Below are positions 18,856 to 27,444 of a stretch of DNA of 64,000 nucleotides, piece after piece. The position numbers and the translations under genes were made by a program. The notes under the pieces are model-generated. The model saw only the letters and a list, made by a program, of their open reading frames with translations, made no database searches and had not been told where the DNA came from. Position 1 is the first letter of the stretch. Every line of letters starts with the position of its first letter. Source of the DNA: Solirubrobacter sp963798325 (GTDB lineage Bacteria; Actinomycetota; Thermoleophilia; Solirubrobacterales; Solirubrobacteraceae); the NCBI GenBank assembly GCA_963798325.1, contig CAWCSS010000009.1, positions 372,001 through 436,000 of the forward strand, written 5' to 3'.

Positions 18856-19785
18856 GTGACTACGGTGGACGCGTTGTTGCGAGATCGGTCGCTGCTCTAC
18901 GTCACCGGCAAGGGTGGCGTGGGCAAGACGACCGTCGCCGCGGCGCTCGGCCTGGCGGCGGCGCGGACGGGCCGCCGGACGATCGTCTGCGAGGTCGCCG
19001 AGCAGGACCGGATGTCGCGCGCGTTCGCCCGCCACGGCGTGCGTCCCGAGCAGGAGGTCGAGCTCGCCGAGGACCTGTGGGCGATCACCATCGACCCGCA
19101 GGCGGCGCTGGAGGAGTGGCTGGCCAAGCAGGTCGGCGGCACCGCGCTGAAGGTGCTCGGGCACTCGCACGCGTTCCAGTACTTCGTCGCCGCCGCGCCG
19201 GGCGCGAAGGAGCTGATCACGATCGCCAAAGTGTGGGAGCTCGCGCAGGCCGAGCGCTGGAACCGCGGCAACCGCTCCTATGACCTCGTGGTGGTCGACG
19301 CGCCCGCCTCCGGCCACGGCGTCGGCATGCTGACCACGCCGCGCACGTTCGCCGAGATCGCCCGCGTGGGCCCGATCCGCCGCCAGGCCTACAAGGTCTC
19401 CGAGATGCTCGCCGACCCCGAGCGCACCGGCTACGTCGCCGTCGCGCTGCCCGAGGAGATGCCGGTCAACGAGACGATCGAGCTCGAGGCCAAGCTGCGG
19501 CTGGCGATCGGCCTCGGACTGGACGCGATCGTGATGAACGCGATGTGGCCGGAGGCGTTCACCTCCCATGACGTGACCAAGCTGCGCGCCGCCTCGGCCA
19601 ACGGCGCGGTGGCCACCGCGCTCTCGGTGCACGAGCGGGTCAAGGCGCAGCGCACGCACCTGCGGCGGCTGGTGTCCGAGACCGACGCGCCGGTCACCAC
19701 GCTGCCGTTCGTGTTCGAGTCCGAACTCGAGCTCTCGCACTACGAACAGCTCGCCACCGCGTTCGCGGCTAGCTTGGTGGTGTGA
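18856..19785 (+). CDS. ArsA/GET3-family ATPase
   Basis: This 309-residue P-loop protein of the anion-transporting ATPase family has the deviant Walker A YVTGKGGVGKTTVAAALG, a VVVDAPASGHGVGML switch region and ALPEEMPVNETIE. It is a single-ATPase form of the kind common in actinobacteria as gene pairs; no partner ATPase is adjacent and the oxyanion-binding cysteines of ArsA are not obvious. Roles proposed for such proteins include membrane protein targeting. It starts at GTG 18856, with GTG 18865 also possible. The stop overlaps the next gene as GTGA. Confidence 0.82.
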   Translation: MTTVDALLRDRSLLYVTGKGGVGKTTVAAALGLAAARTGRRTIVCEVAEQDRMSRAFARHGVRPEQEVELAEDLWAITIDPQAALEEWLAKQVGGTALKVLGHSHAFQYFVAAAPGAKELITIAKVWELAQAERWNRGNRSYDLVVVDAPASGHGVGMLTTPRTFAEIARVGPIRRQAYKVSEMLADPERTGYVAVALPEEMPVNETIELEAKLRLAIGLGLDAIVMNAMWPEAFTSHDVTKLRAASANGAVATALSVHERVKAQRTHLRRLVSETDAPVTTLPFVFESELELSHYEQLATAFAASLVV

Positions 19786-20225
19786 GACAGCTTTCCCCGA
19801 TCGCCCGGCGCGTCTGGCGCCTGAGCGCGATCGTGCTCTGGGTGGTCGTGCTGATCTGCGGAGTGGTGCTCGCGGTGTTCGTCGACGGGGCGGGGCCGTG
19901 GTCGTGGGCGGTTCCGCTCGGGCTGGGCGCGGCGCTGGTGATCGTCGTGCCGGAGCTGCGCTGGCGGCGCTGGCGCTGGGATCTGACCGACGAGGGGATC
20001 GACATCCAGCACGGGGCGATCTCGGTCAACCGGACGCTGATCCCGTGGGTGCGTGTGCAGCACGTCGAGACCCAGCGCGGGATCTTCGACCAGGCGTTCG
20101 GGCTCTCGACGGTGATCGTCCACAACGCCGCGGGCTCGCACACGATCCCGCTGCTCGCCCAGGCCGACGCCGAGGAGCTGCGCGAGCGGATCGCCGCGCG
20201 GGCGAAGACCGACGATGACGAATAA
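19782..20225 (+). CDS. Bacterial PH-domain membrane protein (YdbS-like)
   Basis: This 147-residue protein has two adjacent membrane helices at about residues 14-33 and 40-58, then a bPH_2 domain containing WDLTDEGIDIQHGAISVNRTLIPW and VQHVETQRGIFDQAFGLSTV. This is the usual architecture of YdbS. It starts at GTG 19782 (GTGA overlap with the ATPase). The biochemical function of these proteins is not established; they often occur as YdbS-YdbT pairs, as here. Confidence 0.85.
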   Translation: MRQLSPIARRVWRLSAIVLWVVVLICGVVLAVFVDGAGPWSWAVPLGLGAALVIVVPELRWRRWRWDLTDEGIDIQHGAISVNRTLIPWVRVQHVETQRGIFDQAFGLSTVIVHNAAGSHTIPLLAQADAEELRERIAARAKTDDDE

Positions 20226-21582
20226 GCGCAAGCTCCATCCGTCCGCTGTCGTCGTGTACTCGGCCTCGGCGCTGCGGCAGGGGATCTTCCCGCTGCTGAT
20301 CATCATCGTCATGCCGCTGCTGGGCGGGAACTTCGACGCCAGTGGGCTGTTGCGGGCGGCCGGCTACGCCGTGGCGGGCATCGCGATCGCACTGCTCAGC
20401 GGGTACTTCCGCTGGAGCACGACAAGCTACTGGATCGACGACACCGCGATCCACCACCACACCGGTCTGCTGCGCGAGCGCGACACGAAGGTTCCGCTGG
20501 AGCGGGTCGAGGGCCTGGACGTCCACCAGGGGCCGCTGCAGCGCGCGTTCGGCGTCTTCGCGGTCGACGTGCAGACCGGGGCGGCCAAGAAGGGCGGTGA
20601 GATCGCGCTGCCGGCCCTCACGCCCGGTGCGGTCGACGAGTTGCGGGCGTTCCGGGTGCCGGTCGAAGCGACCGAGGAGACGACCGGTCGCTCGCGCAGG
20701 CTCAGCGGCCGCGAGCTCGCCGTGGCGGCCCTGACTGCGGGGCAGCTCGGCATCGTGCTGCCCGTCATCGCCGCCCTCGGGCAGGTGGCCCAGCAGGTCG
20801 GTGAGGAGGAGCAGCAGGGCGCGACCCGCTTCCTCCCCCACTCCGTCACCGCGGGCGTGCTGATCGTGCTCGCGCTGCTGGTCCTCGCCTGGCTGCTCTC
20901 GACGCTCGGGTCGGTGGTCGCCTTCGGCGGGTTCACGATCGTGCGCGAGCAGGACCGGATCCGGATCCGGCGCGGGCTGGTGTCGCGCAACGAGGCCACC
21001 GTGCCGGTCGGGCGGGTGCGCGCGGTGCGGGTGGTCGAAGGCGTGTTCCGGCGGCCGTTCGGACTGTGCGCGCTGACCGTCGAGGTGCTGGGCTACGCGG
21101 ACGAGGCGAGCGCGGCGCGGACGATCTTCCCGTTGGTGCGGGTGCGCGAGGTGCGCGCGTTCCTGGACGAGTTCCTGCCCGAGCTGGCCGACGACGCCGG
21201 CGCGCTGTCGCGCCCGCCGCGGCGAGCGGCACGCCGCTATCTGCTGCTGCCGGTGCTGCTCGGCCTGGCGATCGCCGTCGGGGCGTGGTTCCTGGTCGGC
21301 GTGTTCGCCGTGGCCGCGCCGCTGCTGACCGTGCTCTACGGGTGGGCGCGCTGGCGGGCGGCCGGCTGGCGCCTACAGGGCGGCCGGCTCGCGGTGCGCG
21401 AGATGCGGATCGCCCGCGTCACCGTGCTCGCTCCCGCGCGGCTGCGTGAGTCGCACACCTACTCGCAGAACCTCTTCCAGCGTCGCGCCGACCTCGCCGA
21501 TCTCAGCGTCGCCTTCGGCAAGGGCACCACGGCGCGCATCCGCCACCTCGAGGCGGCGGATGCGCGCGCGGCCCTCTCCTAG
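20215..21582 (+). CDS. Bacterial PH-domain membrane protein with repeated bPH_2 domains (YdbT-like)
   Basis: This 455-residue partner overlaps the previous gene by 11 bases. It alternates membrane helices with bPH_2 domains. The first repeat has SYWIDDTAIHHHTGLL and VEGLDVHQGPLQRAFGVF; the second has IREQD-type IVREQDRIRIRRGLV and VRVVEGVFRRPFGL; a third, weaker one lies near the C-terminus (GWRLQGGRLAVRE). Helical pairs lie around residues 20-60, 165-250 and 345-375. Its TAG stop shares CTAG with the convergent gene. Confidence 0.85.
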   Translation: MTNKRKLHPSAVVVYSASALRQGIFPLLIIIVMPLLGGNFDASGLLRAAGYAVAGIAIALLSGYFRWSTTSYWIDDTAIHHHTGLLRERDTKVPLERVEGLDVHQGPLQRAFGVFAVDVQTGAAKKGGEIALPALTPGAVDELRAFRVPVEATEETTGRSRRLSGRELAVAALTAGQLGIVLPVIAALGQVAQQVGEEEQQGATRFLPHSVTAGVLIVLALLVLAWLLSTLGSVVAFGGFTIVREQDRIRIRRGLVSRNEATVPVGRVRAVRVVEGVFRRPFGLCALTVEVLGYADEASAARTIFPLVRVREVRAFLDEFLPELADDAGALSRPPRRAARRYLLLPVLLGLAIAVGAWFLVGVFAVAAPLLTVLYGWARWRAAGWRLQGGRLAVREMRIARVTVLAPARLRESHTYSQNLFQRRADLADLSVAFGKGTTARIRHLEAADARAALS

Positions 21583-23051
21583 AAGAGCCGGTAGCGGACG
21601 GTCGCGTCGCCGAGCTTGAGGCCGGGCGGGACCGTGCCCGCCGGGAGGCCGAAGGCGCCGTCGAGTGCACCCGCGGCGACCGTGGTCAGCGTGCCCGCGA
21701 CCGGGCCGACGTTGAGCGTGCGGCCCGACAGGCCGATCCGCGTGCGGGCGAAGCTCAGATCGAGGATCGGCACCCGCGCGCCGCCGTTGACCTGCGCGGT
21801 CAGCTGGCGCCGGATCGGATCGATGGAGAAGTTCTCGAGCTTCACCGTCGTCGCGCCCGCGGTCAGCGAGATCCCGCCGCTGTGGCGGATCGTGCCGCTC
21901 AGCAGCGCGGCGAACGGGGCGTTGGTGATCGGGAACGCCAGCTCGCCGCTCGGCAGAGCCGTGGCGGGCGCGACCGGCGCGGGCGCGACGCCGAGCCCGG
22001 TCAGCGCCGCGACGGCGCCGGGGTCGAGCGCAAGCGTGGTCGCGCCGTAGGTGCGCACCGCGGCCGCCTGGGCGGCGGGCGGGTTGGCCCGCACCGCGGC
22101 CGTGCCCAGCGTCAGTCCTTCGGTGAACGCGGTGGTGCCGAACGCCTGGTTCAGCGCCCCGGCGGCGGCCGCCGTGAGCTTCAGGACGGCGCCGGTGAGC
22201 GTGATCGTGCCGCCGGTGGTGTCGGCCTTGAGCGCGCTCAGGTCGACGCTGAGGATCGCGACGCGGGTCCCGCCGACGAGCGCGGACAGCGACGGCTTGT
22301 CGTTGACCGTGATCTGGAAGTCGGTCAGGGCGACGGACGTCGCTCCGCGGGTGAGCGAGATCCCGCCGGAGTGCGTGATCGTGCCCGCGAAGGTCTTGGC
22401 GTCGAGCTTGCCGCCCGTGATCGGGAACGCGAGCGAGTCCGAGCCGATCGGCGCGGCGGCGATGCCCAGGCTCTGCAGCGCGCTCGCGGCGCCCGCGTCG
22501 AGGGTGACGGTGGTCGCGCCGCCGGTCAGGCCGACGGTCTTGGGCCGAGCGTGCACGGTCACGCTGCCGAGCTTCAGCCCGCGCTTGAACATCGAGGTGT
22601 GGAACGTGGCGTTCAGCGCCTTGGCGGCGGCCGCGGTGAGCGAGACCTTCACGCCGGTGATCCGGTAGTCGAGGCCCGCGCGGGCGATCTTGGCCTTGCT
22701 CAGGTCGAGCGTCAGCAGCGTGACCCGCGTCTTGCCCACCAGCCCGCTGAGCGTCGACTTCTTCGCCAGCTTGACGGTGAACGAGGACAGCTTGAGCTTG
22801 GTCGAGCCGGCCTTCAGGCGCAGGCTCCCGGAGTGCTTGATCGTGCCGGTGGCGCCGTCGAGCGACCCGCCGGTGATCTTGTAGGTGGTGCCGGAGACCG
22901 AGACGCCCGCGCCCTTGAGGGCTTTGGCGACGCCGGCGTCGAGTTTGAGCGTGGTGGTTCCGCTGGCGAGCGTGTCGCTCGCCCGGGCGGCGGTCGGCGC
23001 AGCGGCCAGCAGCGACAGCGCGATGGCTGCCGCGAGGGCGGTTCTGGGCAA
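21579..23051 (-). CDS. Secreted repeat protein with HtaA-like domains
   Basis: The 490-residue product has a signal peptide (ALAAAIALSLLAAAPTAARA) and three tandem repeats of about 150 residues. Each contains a TTTLKLDAGVAKAL-like strand, a TGxLDxxxxGTIxHSGGI segment and an LTAAAAxALNxxF helix. The pattern resembles actinobacterial HtaA domains, some of which bind haem in corynebacteria, but I cannot confirm a haem ligand. Start is TTG 23051, with GGAGGAG five bases upstream. It is divergent from the sigma/anti-sigma pair, which may control it. There is no C-terminal sorting signal. Confidence 0.65.
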   Translation of the reverse strand: MPRTALAAAIALSLLAAAPTAARASDTLASGTTTLKLDAGVAKALKGAGVSVSGTTYKITGGSLDGATGTIKHSGSLRLKAGSTKLKLSSFTVKLAKKSTLSGLVGKTRVTLLTLDLSKAKIARAGLDYRITGVKVSLTAAAAKALNATFHTSMFKRGLKLGSVTVHARPKTVGLTGGATTVTLDAGAASALQSLGIAAAPIGSDSLAFPITGGKLDAKTFAGTITHSGGISLTRGATSVALTDFQITVNDKPSLSALVGGTRVAILSVDLSALKADTTGGTITLTGAVLKLTAAAAGALNQAFGTTAFTEGLTLGTAAVRANPPAAQAAAVRTYGATTLALDPGAVAALTGLGVAPAPVAPATALPSGELAFPITNAPFAALLSGTIRHSGGISLTAGATTVKLENFSIDPIRRQLTAQVNGGARVPILDLSFARTRIGLSGRTLNVGPVAGTLTTVAAGALDGAFGLPAGTVPPGLKLGDATVRYRLF

Positions 23052-23107
23052 GGACTCCTCCGGGGACGGATTGAGTGGTCGGTCTGGCTTACGTCGAGCG
23101 CGCCGAT

Positions 23108-23140
23108 TTCGGATTGGCACAACCGAATGCCGATGTGCCA
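23108..23140. promoter_or_regulatory. Nested inverted repeats between the HtaA-like gene and the sigma factor gene
   Basis: In the 110-base divergent region there is TGGCACA (23115-23121) and TGTGCCA (23134-23140), a 7-bp inverted repeat with a 12-base centre. TTCGG (23108-23112) and CCGAA (23123-23127) interlock with it. This is a plausible operator or a divergent ECF promoter region. No consensus was matched. Confidence 0.35.
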
Positions 23141-23161
23141 CGTAGAAGAAGCCATGGCAAT

Positions 23162-23719
23162 ATGCAGCGCACCATGGCCGCCCGCGATCGCGCCGAGCGT
23201 CGCCTCGCCAAGCGCCTGGCCCGTCGGGACCCGGAGGCGCTGCGCGAGCTTCATGCCCTTCACGGTGCCGCGATCTTCGGCTTTCTCGTCCGCGCGCTGG
23301 GCGACCACGCCGGCGCCGAGGACGTCCAGCAGCAGGTGTTCCTGGAGGCCTGGCAGCGCGGCGAGCGCTACGACCCGGAGCGGGCCGGGCTGCGCGTCTG
23401 GTTGCTGGCGATCGCCCGCAGCCGCGCGATCGACCAGTTGCGCCGCCGCGTGCCCGAGCCGCATGACCCGACGAGCGCCGTGGCGCTCGTCGATCGCGCC
23501 GACGAGACGCGCCTGGACGGGCTGCTCGAGCACTGGCACCTGGTGGCCGAGCTCGACCGGCTGCCCGCCGAGGAGGCGGACCTCCTGAGGCGCCGCTTCT
23601 ATCTGGACCAGAGCCAATCCCAGATCGCCGCCGCTACCGGGCTGCCGCTGGGCACGGTCAAGACGCGCATGTCGAGCGGCCTGCGGCGGTTGCGCGGCGC
23701 GCTGGAGGGCGAAGCGTGA
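23162..23719 (+). CDS. ECF-type RNA polymerase sigma factor
   Basis: This sigma-70-family protein of about 185 residues has region 2 (IFGFLVRALGDHAGAEDVQQQ and VFLEAW) and region 4 (LPAEEADLLRRRFYLDQSQSQIAAATGLPLGTVKTR). It starts at ATG 23162; ATG 23174 is an alternative. The linked RskA-like gene overlaps its stop (GTGA), which fits a SigK/RskA-like pair in which the anti-sigma sequesters the sigma at the membrane. The divergent secreted protein is the likeliest nearby target. Confidence 0.9.
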   Translation: MQRTMAARDRAERRLAKRLARRDPEALRELHALHGAAIFGFLVRALGDHAGAEDVQQQVFLEAWQRGERYDPERAGLRVWLLAIARSRAIDQLRRRVPEPHDPTSAVALVDRADETRLDGLLEHWHLVAELDRLPAEEADLLRRRFYLDQSQSQIAAATGLPLGTVKTRMSSGLRRLRGALEGEA

Positions 23720-24360
23720 GCCGCGCCGAGGACTACCTGCTCGAGGCGCTCGACCCGGACGAGGCCGCCGCGTTCGAGCGCGCCCTGGCCGGCGATCCCG
23801 CGCTGCAGGCCGAGGTCGAGCGGCTCCGGCCGATCGTCACCCGGCTGCAGGCCGTGCCCGCCGAGGCGTGGGAGGGCGTCGAGCCGCCGCCGCTGCGGCT
23901 CCCGCCGCTCGCGCCCGCGCCGCGACGCCGGCTGGTGCTGCGACCTGTCGTCGCCGCCGTCTGCGCGCTGGCGCTGCTCGCCGTGGGCATCGGCCTCGGG
24001 GCGTGGATCGACCGCGACCCCGCACCCGCCGAGCGGCTGGCCCTGCGCCCCGTGGGCACCCTCGACCCCGCCGCTGACGGGCGCGTGAGCTTCGTCGGCA
24101 ACGACGGCGTGGAGGTCCGCGTCGACGGGCTGAAGGCCACGCGCGCGGGCCAGTTCTACGAGTTGTGGCTGCTCGGGGCGGACAAGCGGCTCGTCGGACT
24201 GGGCTCGTTCCGCGTCGGCGCGGACGGGACGGCGAAGCTGCGTCTGCCGCTGCCGGTCGACCCGAAGCAGTTCACGTACTTCGATCTGTCGCTCGAGCCC
24301 GCCGACGGCGACCCCGGGCACTCCGGGGTCTCCGTGCTGCGCGGCCCGTCGACTACGTGA
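23716..24360 (+). CDS. RskA-like anti-sigma factor
   Basis: The 214-residue product has an N-terminal helical anti-sigma domain (EDYLLEALDPDEAAAFE and LRPIVTRLQ) without the HxxxCxxC zinc motif. One membrane helix follows, around residues 77-98, then an extracellular RskA domain with GQFYELWLLGADKRLVGLGSF. It would hold the co-transcribed sigma factor until it is proteolysed. Its 3' end overlaps the convergent era stop by eight bases. Confidence 0.88.
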   Translation: MSRAEDYLLEALDPDEAAAFERALAGDPALQAEVERLRPIVTRLQAVPAEAWEGVEPPPLRLPPLAPAPRRRLVLRPVVAAVCALALLAVGIGLGAWIDRDPAPAERLALRPVGTLDPAADGRVSFVGNDGVEVRVDGLKATRAGQFYELWLLGADKRLVGLGSFRVGADGTAKLRLPLPVDPKQFTYFDLSLEPADGDPGHSGVSVLRGPSTT

Positions 24361-25237
24361 TCCCGAGCCGGTCCAGGAGCGCGTCGTCGGCGCGCCAGGA
24401 CTTGCGCACCCGCACGCTCAGGTCCAGATGCACGTGCTCGGCGAGCTCGCGCTCGATCTCCTTGCGCGCGGCGGTGCCGATCGATTTGATCATCCGGCCC
24501 TGGTGGCCGATCAGGATGCCCTTCTGGGATTCCGTCTCCACCCACATGGTGGCGCGGACGATGACGTGGCCGTCGTGCTCCTCAACCTCGTCCACCTGGA
24601 CCTCGACGGCGTGCGGGACCTCCTGGCGGGTGCGCAGCAGCACCTGCTCGCGCACCAACTCGGCCAGCATCACGTTCTCCGGCTGGTCGGAGTGGTCCTC
24701 GGGCGGGAAGTAGAACGGGCCCTCGGGCAGCAGCGAGCTCAGGTAGTCCACCAGCGGCGGCACGCCCTTGCCCGTACGGGCAGAGATCGGGAACACCTCG
24801 GCCTCGGGCAGGCCGAGCTCCGATGCCACCGTGAGCGCCTGGACGGTGCGCACGTGGTTGAGGCGGTCGACCTTGTTGACCGCGATCACGATCGGGACGT
24901 TGGCCTTGCCCAGCGCCTCGGCGATGAAACGGTCCCCCGCCCCGCCGACGCCCTGGTCGCCGTTGACGACGAACAGCGCGGCGTCGGCCTCGCCGAGCTC
25001 GGTCTCCACCCGGCGCTGCATCCGCGACGTCAGCGCGTCGCGCGGGCGCTGGACGCCCGGCAGGTCGGTCAGGACGAGCTGGAAGTCCCCCGCGGTAAGC
25101 ACCCCGCGGATCGCGCGGCGGGTGGTCTGCGGCTTGTCGGAGACGATTGCAACCTTCTGGCCGACCATCGCGTTGACCAGCGTCGACTTGCCGACGTTCG
25201 GTCGCCCCGCGAGGGCGACGAAGCCTGACCGCGTCAT
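24353..25237 (-). CDS. era: GTPase Era
   Basis: Era helps mature 16S rRNA and the 30S subunit. The 294-residue protein has G1 AGRPNVGKST, G3 DLPG, G4 NKVD and a C-terminal KH domain with GILIGHQGRMIKSIG. ATG 25237 overlaps the ybeY stop (ATGA); an ATG nine bases earlier lies inside ybeY and is less likely. YbeY-Era linkage is common and reflects their shared role in rRNA processing. Confidence 0.96.
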   Translation of the reverse strand: MTRSGFVALAGRPNVGKSTLVNAMVGQKVAIVSDKPQTTRRAIRGVLTAGDFQLVLTDLPGVQRPRDALTSRMQRRVETELGEADAALFVVNGDQGVGGAGDRFIAEALGKANVPIVIAVNKVDRLNHVRTVQALTVASELGLPEAEVFPISARTGKGVPPLVDYLSSLLPEGPFYFPPEDHSDQPENVMLAELVREQVLLRTRQEVPHAVEVQVDEVEEHDGHVIVRATMWVETESQKGILIGHQGRMIKSIGTAARKEIERELAEHVHLDLSVRVRKSWRADDALLDRLGIT

Positions 25238-25617
25238 CGCATCCACGCCATGATCTCGGCTTGCAGCGCGAGCATCTCGCCCTCGTCGGTTTCGTGATCC
25301 ATGCCCGTCAAGTGGAGCACACCGTGCACAACGGCTTCTAAGAGGTCCTCCGTGTGCTCCGGGCAGATGAACACGTCACCGAGCTCGCGCTCGCCCAGCG
25401 GGTCCTCGTCGTCCTCGTCGATCGGGAACGAGAGCACATCGGTCGGGCCGACCTTCCCGCGCCACGTCAGGTTGAGCTCCGCGATCCGATCGGCGTCCAC
25501 GAACGACACCGCCACGTGGCCGGTGTCGATCCCCGCGGAGGCGGCCGCGTAGCCGACCGCCTCCTCGACGCGCTCGTACGGGAGCGCGCCACCGCCGATG
25601 ACGTCGATCTCGAGCAA
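25234..25617 (-). CDS. ybeY: Endoribonuclease YbeY
   Basis: This 127-residue zinc-dependent rRNA maturation nuclease has the HGVLHLTGMDH metal motif, with GPTDVLSFPI upstream. It starts at TTG 25617, one base after the phoH stop. It is a little shorter than the usual 150 residues because the N-terminus is compact. It belongs to the yqeY-phoH-ybeY-era operon. Confidence 0.93.
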   Translation of the reverse strand: MLEIDVIGGGALPYERVEEAVGYAAASAGIDTGHVAVSFVDADRIAELNLTWRGKVGPTDVLSFPIDEDDEDPLGERELGDVFICPEHTEDLLEAVVHGVLHLTGMDHETDEGEMLALQAEIMAWMR

Positions 25618-25618
25618 C

Positions 25619-26596
25619 TCAGGCCGTGCGGCGCGCTGGCCGCAGGCCGCTCGGCTGGCCCGCGTCGTGGGTGTCGTAGGCCTCGACGATCTTCTGCACG
25701 AGCTTGTGGCGCACGACGTCATCGCCGCCGAAGCGCACGAACTCGACGCCCTCGATGTCCTGCAGGATGTCGCGGACGACGATCAGGCCGGACTTCTGGT
25801 CACGCGGGAGGTCGACCTGCGTGACGTCGCCGGTGACGACCATCCGCGAGCCGAACCCGAGCCGGGTGAGGAACATCTTCATCTGCTCGGGCGTCGTGTT
25901 CTGCGCCTCGTCGAGGATCACGAACGAGTCGTTGAGCGTGCGGCCGCGCATGAAGGCCAGCGGCGCGACCTCGATCACGCCCTTCTCCAGGTGCGACGCG
26001 ACCCGCTCGGGGTCCATCATGTCGTTGAGCGCGTCGAACAGCGGGCGCAGGTACGGGTCCACCTTGGCCATCAGGTCGCCGGGCAGGAAGCCGAGCCGCT
26101 CGCCCGCCTCCACCGCCGGCCGCGTCAGGATGATCCGGTTGACCTCGCGCCGGCTGAGCGCCGCGGTCGCCATCGCCATCGCCAGGAACGTCTTGCCGGT
26201 GCCGGCCGGGCCGACGCCGAACGTCACCGTCGAGCGACGGATCGCGTCCACGTACTTCTTCTGATTGACCGACTTGGGCGCGACCCGCAGGTTGCGGTGG
26301 CGCCACACGACGTCCTCGAGCACGCGCGACGGCGACTCGCTGGACTCGAGCACGCGCGCGACCGATTCGATCGTCGCCGGCCCGATGTCGTGCCCGCGCT
26401 CCACCAGCGCGGAAAGCTCGCGGATGACGGTCGCGCCCGCCTGGACGGCCTCGGCCTCCCCGTCGAGCGTGATCATGTTGCCGCGCAGGAACACCTCGCA
26501 GTCGAGCTGTTCCTGCAGCGTCCGCAGCGCCGCGTCTCGCGACCCGGCGAGCTCCGCCGCGACCTCGTTCGATACCTCCAGCTGCCGTCGTGCCAT
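25619..26596 (-). CDS. PhoH-like ATPase
   Basis: This 325-residue P-loop protein has Walker A GPAGTGKTF, ILTRPAVEAGERLGFLPGDL and Walker B FVILDEAQNTT. An N-terminal region of about 110 residues (LDCEVFLRGNMITLDGE) resembles a KH-like domain found in this group. PhoH proteins are nucleases/helicases or ATPases linked to RNA metabolism. Its ATG follows directly on the yqeY stop (TAGATG). Confidence 0.93.
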   Translation of the reverse strand: MARRQLEVSNEVAAELAGSRDAALRTLQEQLDCEVFLRGNMITLDGEAEAVQAGATVIRELSALVERGHDIGPATIESVARVLESSESPSRVLEDVVWRHRNLRVAPKSVNQKKYVDAIRRSTVTFGVGPAGTGKTFLAMAMATAALSRREVNRIILTRPAVEAGERLGFLPGDLMAKVDPYLRPLFDALNDMMDPERVASHLEKGVIEVAPLAFMRGRTLNDSFVILDEAQNTTPEQMKMFLTRLGFGSRMVVTGDVTQVDLPRDQKSGLIVVRDILQDIEGVEFVRFGGDDVVRHKLVQKIVEAYDTHDAGQPSGLRPARRTA

Positions 26597-27027
26597 CTAG
26601 CTGAGCGCTTCCTTCACCTTGGTCGAGACCCTCTTCCCGTCGGCGCGGCCGCCGGCGGCCTCCATGACGTGTTTGATCACCCGCCCCATATCGCGCGGGG
26701 ACGCTGCGCCAGTCGTCTCCACTCCCGCGCGAACGAGCGCTTCGAGCTCCTCGTCAGAGAGCTCTGCGGGCAGGTACGTATCGATGATCCCGGCCTCGAA
26801 CGCCTCACCTTCGGCGAGCTCGGTCCGGCCTGCCTCGCGATAGGCCGTCTCTGCCTCCCGGCGGCGCTTGCGCTCGCGCCGGAGGACCGCGACCTCGTCA
26901 ACGTCCCCGCCGTCCTTCTCCGCCTTCTGGAGCTCGGACAGCACGAGGCGCAACGCCGTCACACGCTCGCGCTCCCCCGCCTTCATGGCGGTAGTCACGT
27001 CCGCTTTGATGCGATCGGCGATCTGCA
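26597..27027 (-). CDS. GatB/YqeY domain protein
   Basis: This protein of about 142 residues has the YqeY fold seen at the tail of the amidotransferase GatB. Visible are TTAMKAGERERVTALRLVLSE, FEAGIIDTYLPAELSDEEL and MGRVIKHVMEAAGGRADGKR. The exact function is unknown; a tRNA-related role is assumed from the domain. TTG 27027 is preferred: a TACACT box ends seven bases upstream, which suggests a leaderless message. It heads the phoH-ybeY-era operon. Confidence 0.88.
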
Positions 27028-27034
27028 ACACCTC

Positions 27035-27040
27035 CAGTGT
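27035..27040 (-). promoter_or_regulatory. Candidate -10 box for a leaderless yqeY transcript
   Basis: TACACT on the minus strand, seven bases before TTG 27027, puts the expected transcription start on the start codon. Leaderless messages of this type are frequent in actinobacteria. Confidence 0.35.
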
Positions 27041-27089
27041 ACGGCCGTCGTCGGCGGCCAAACCTGAACTCGCTGCCAGTATCCGGATC

Positions 27090-27444
27090 GTGAGGTTCGA
27101 GTCCGCGCCCGGCCGCGACCTTCCCGGCGGCCTGCGAGTCGTCGTCGCGAGCAGCCACCGCGGTCGTCTGCTCGGCCTCGCGCGGCTCGACGAGATGCCG
27201 GCGACGCTGGCGCTGCACATCATCCCGTGCCGCTCCGATCCATACCTTCGGGATGCGGTTCGCGCTCGACCTGATCTGGCTCGATCGCTCCGGGGCGGTC
27301 GTCCGGATCGACGCGGATGTGGCGCCGCGGCGGTTTCGAACGTGCTGGGCCGCCCGGTCGGTGCTCGAGGTGCGGGCGGGAAGCGGCGAGCGCTTCGCGT
27401 CAGCCCAGCGCGACGGCGACGATCCCGAACAGCACGATGGCTGA
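27090..27444 (+). pseudogene. DUF192 family protein, interrupted by a frameshift
   Basis: This gene is hidden because it is split between two frames. From GTG 27090 the first frame gives about 50 residues including RGRLLGLARLD and LALHIIPCRS. One base later (about 27238) the next frame resumes with HTFGMRFALDLIWLDRSGAVVRID, the core DUF192 motif. It runs to TGA 27442-27444, overlapping the convergent transporter gene by 45 bases. Removing one base gives 117 residues, the normal family size. DUF192 proteins have no settled function. The other neighbouring frames look like shadows. Confidence 0.75.

Noticed and set aside
18034..19740. A 568-residue version of the prenyl synthase with a long N-terminal extension
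   Set aside because: The extension is antisense to the ArsA-type ATPase. The family motifs and length fit a start at 18,837-18,852.
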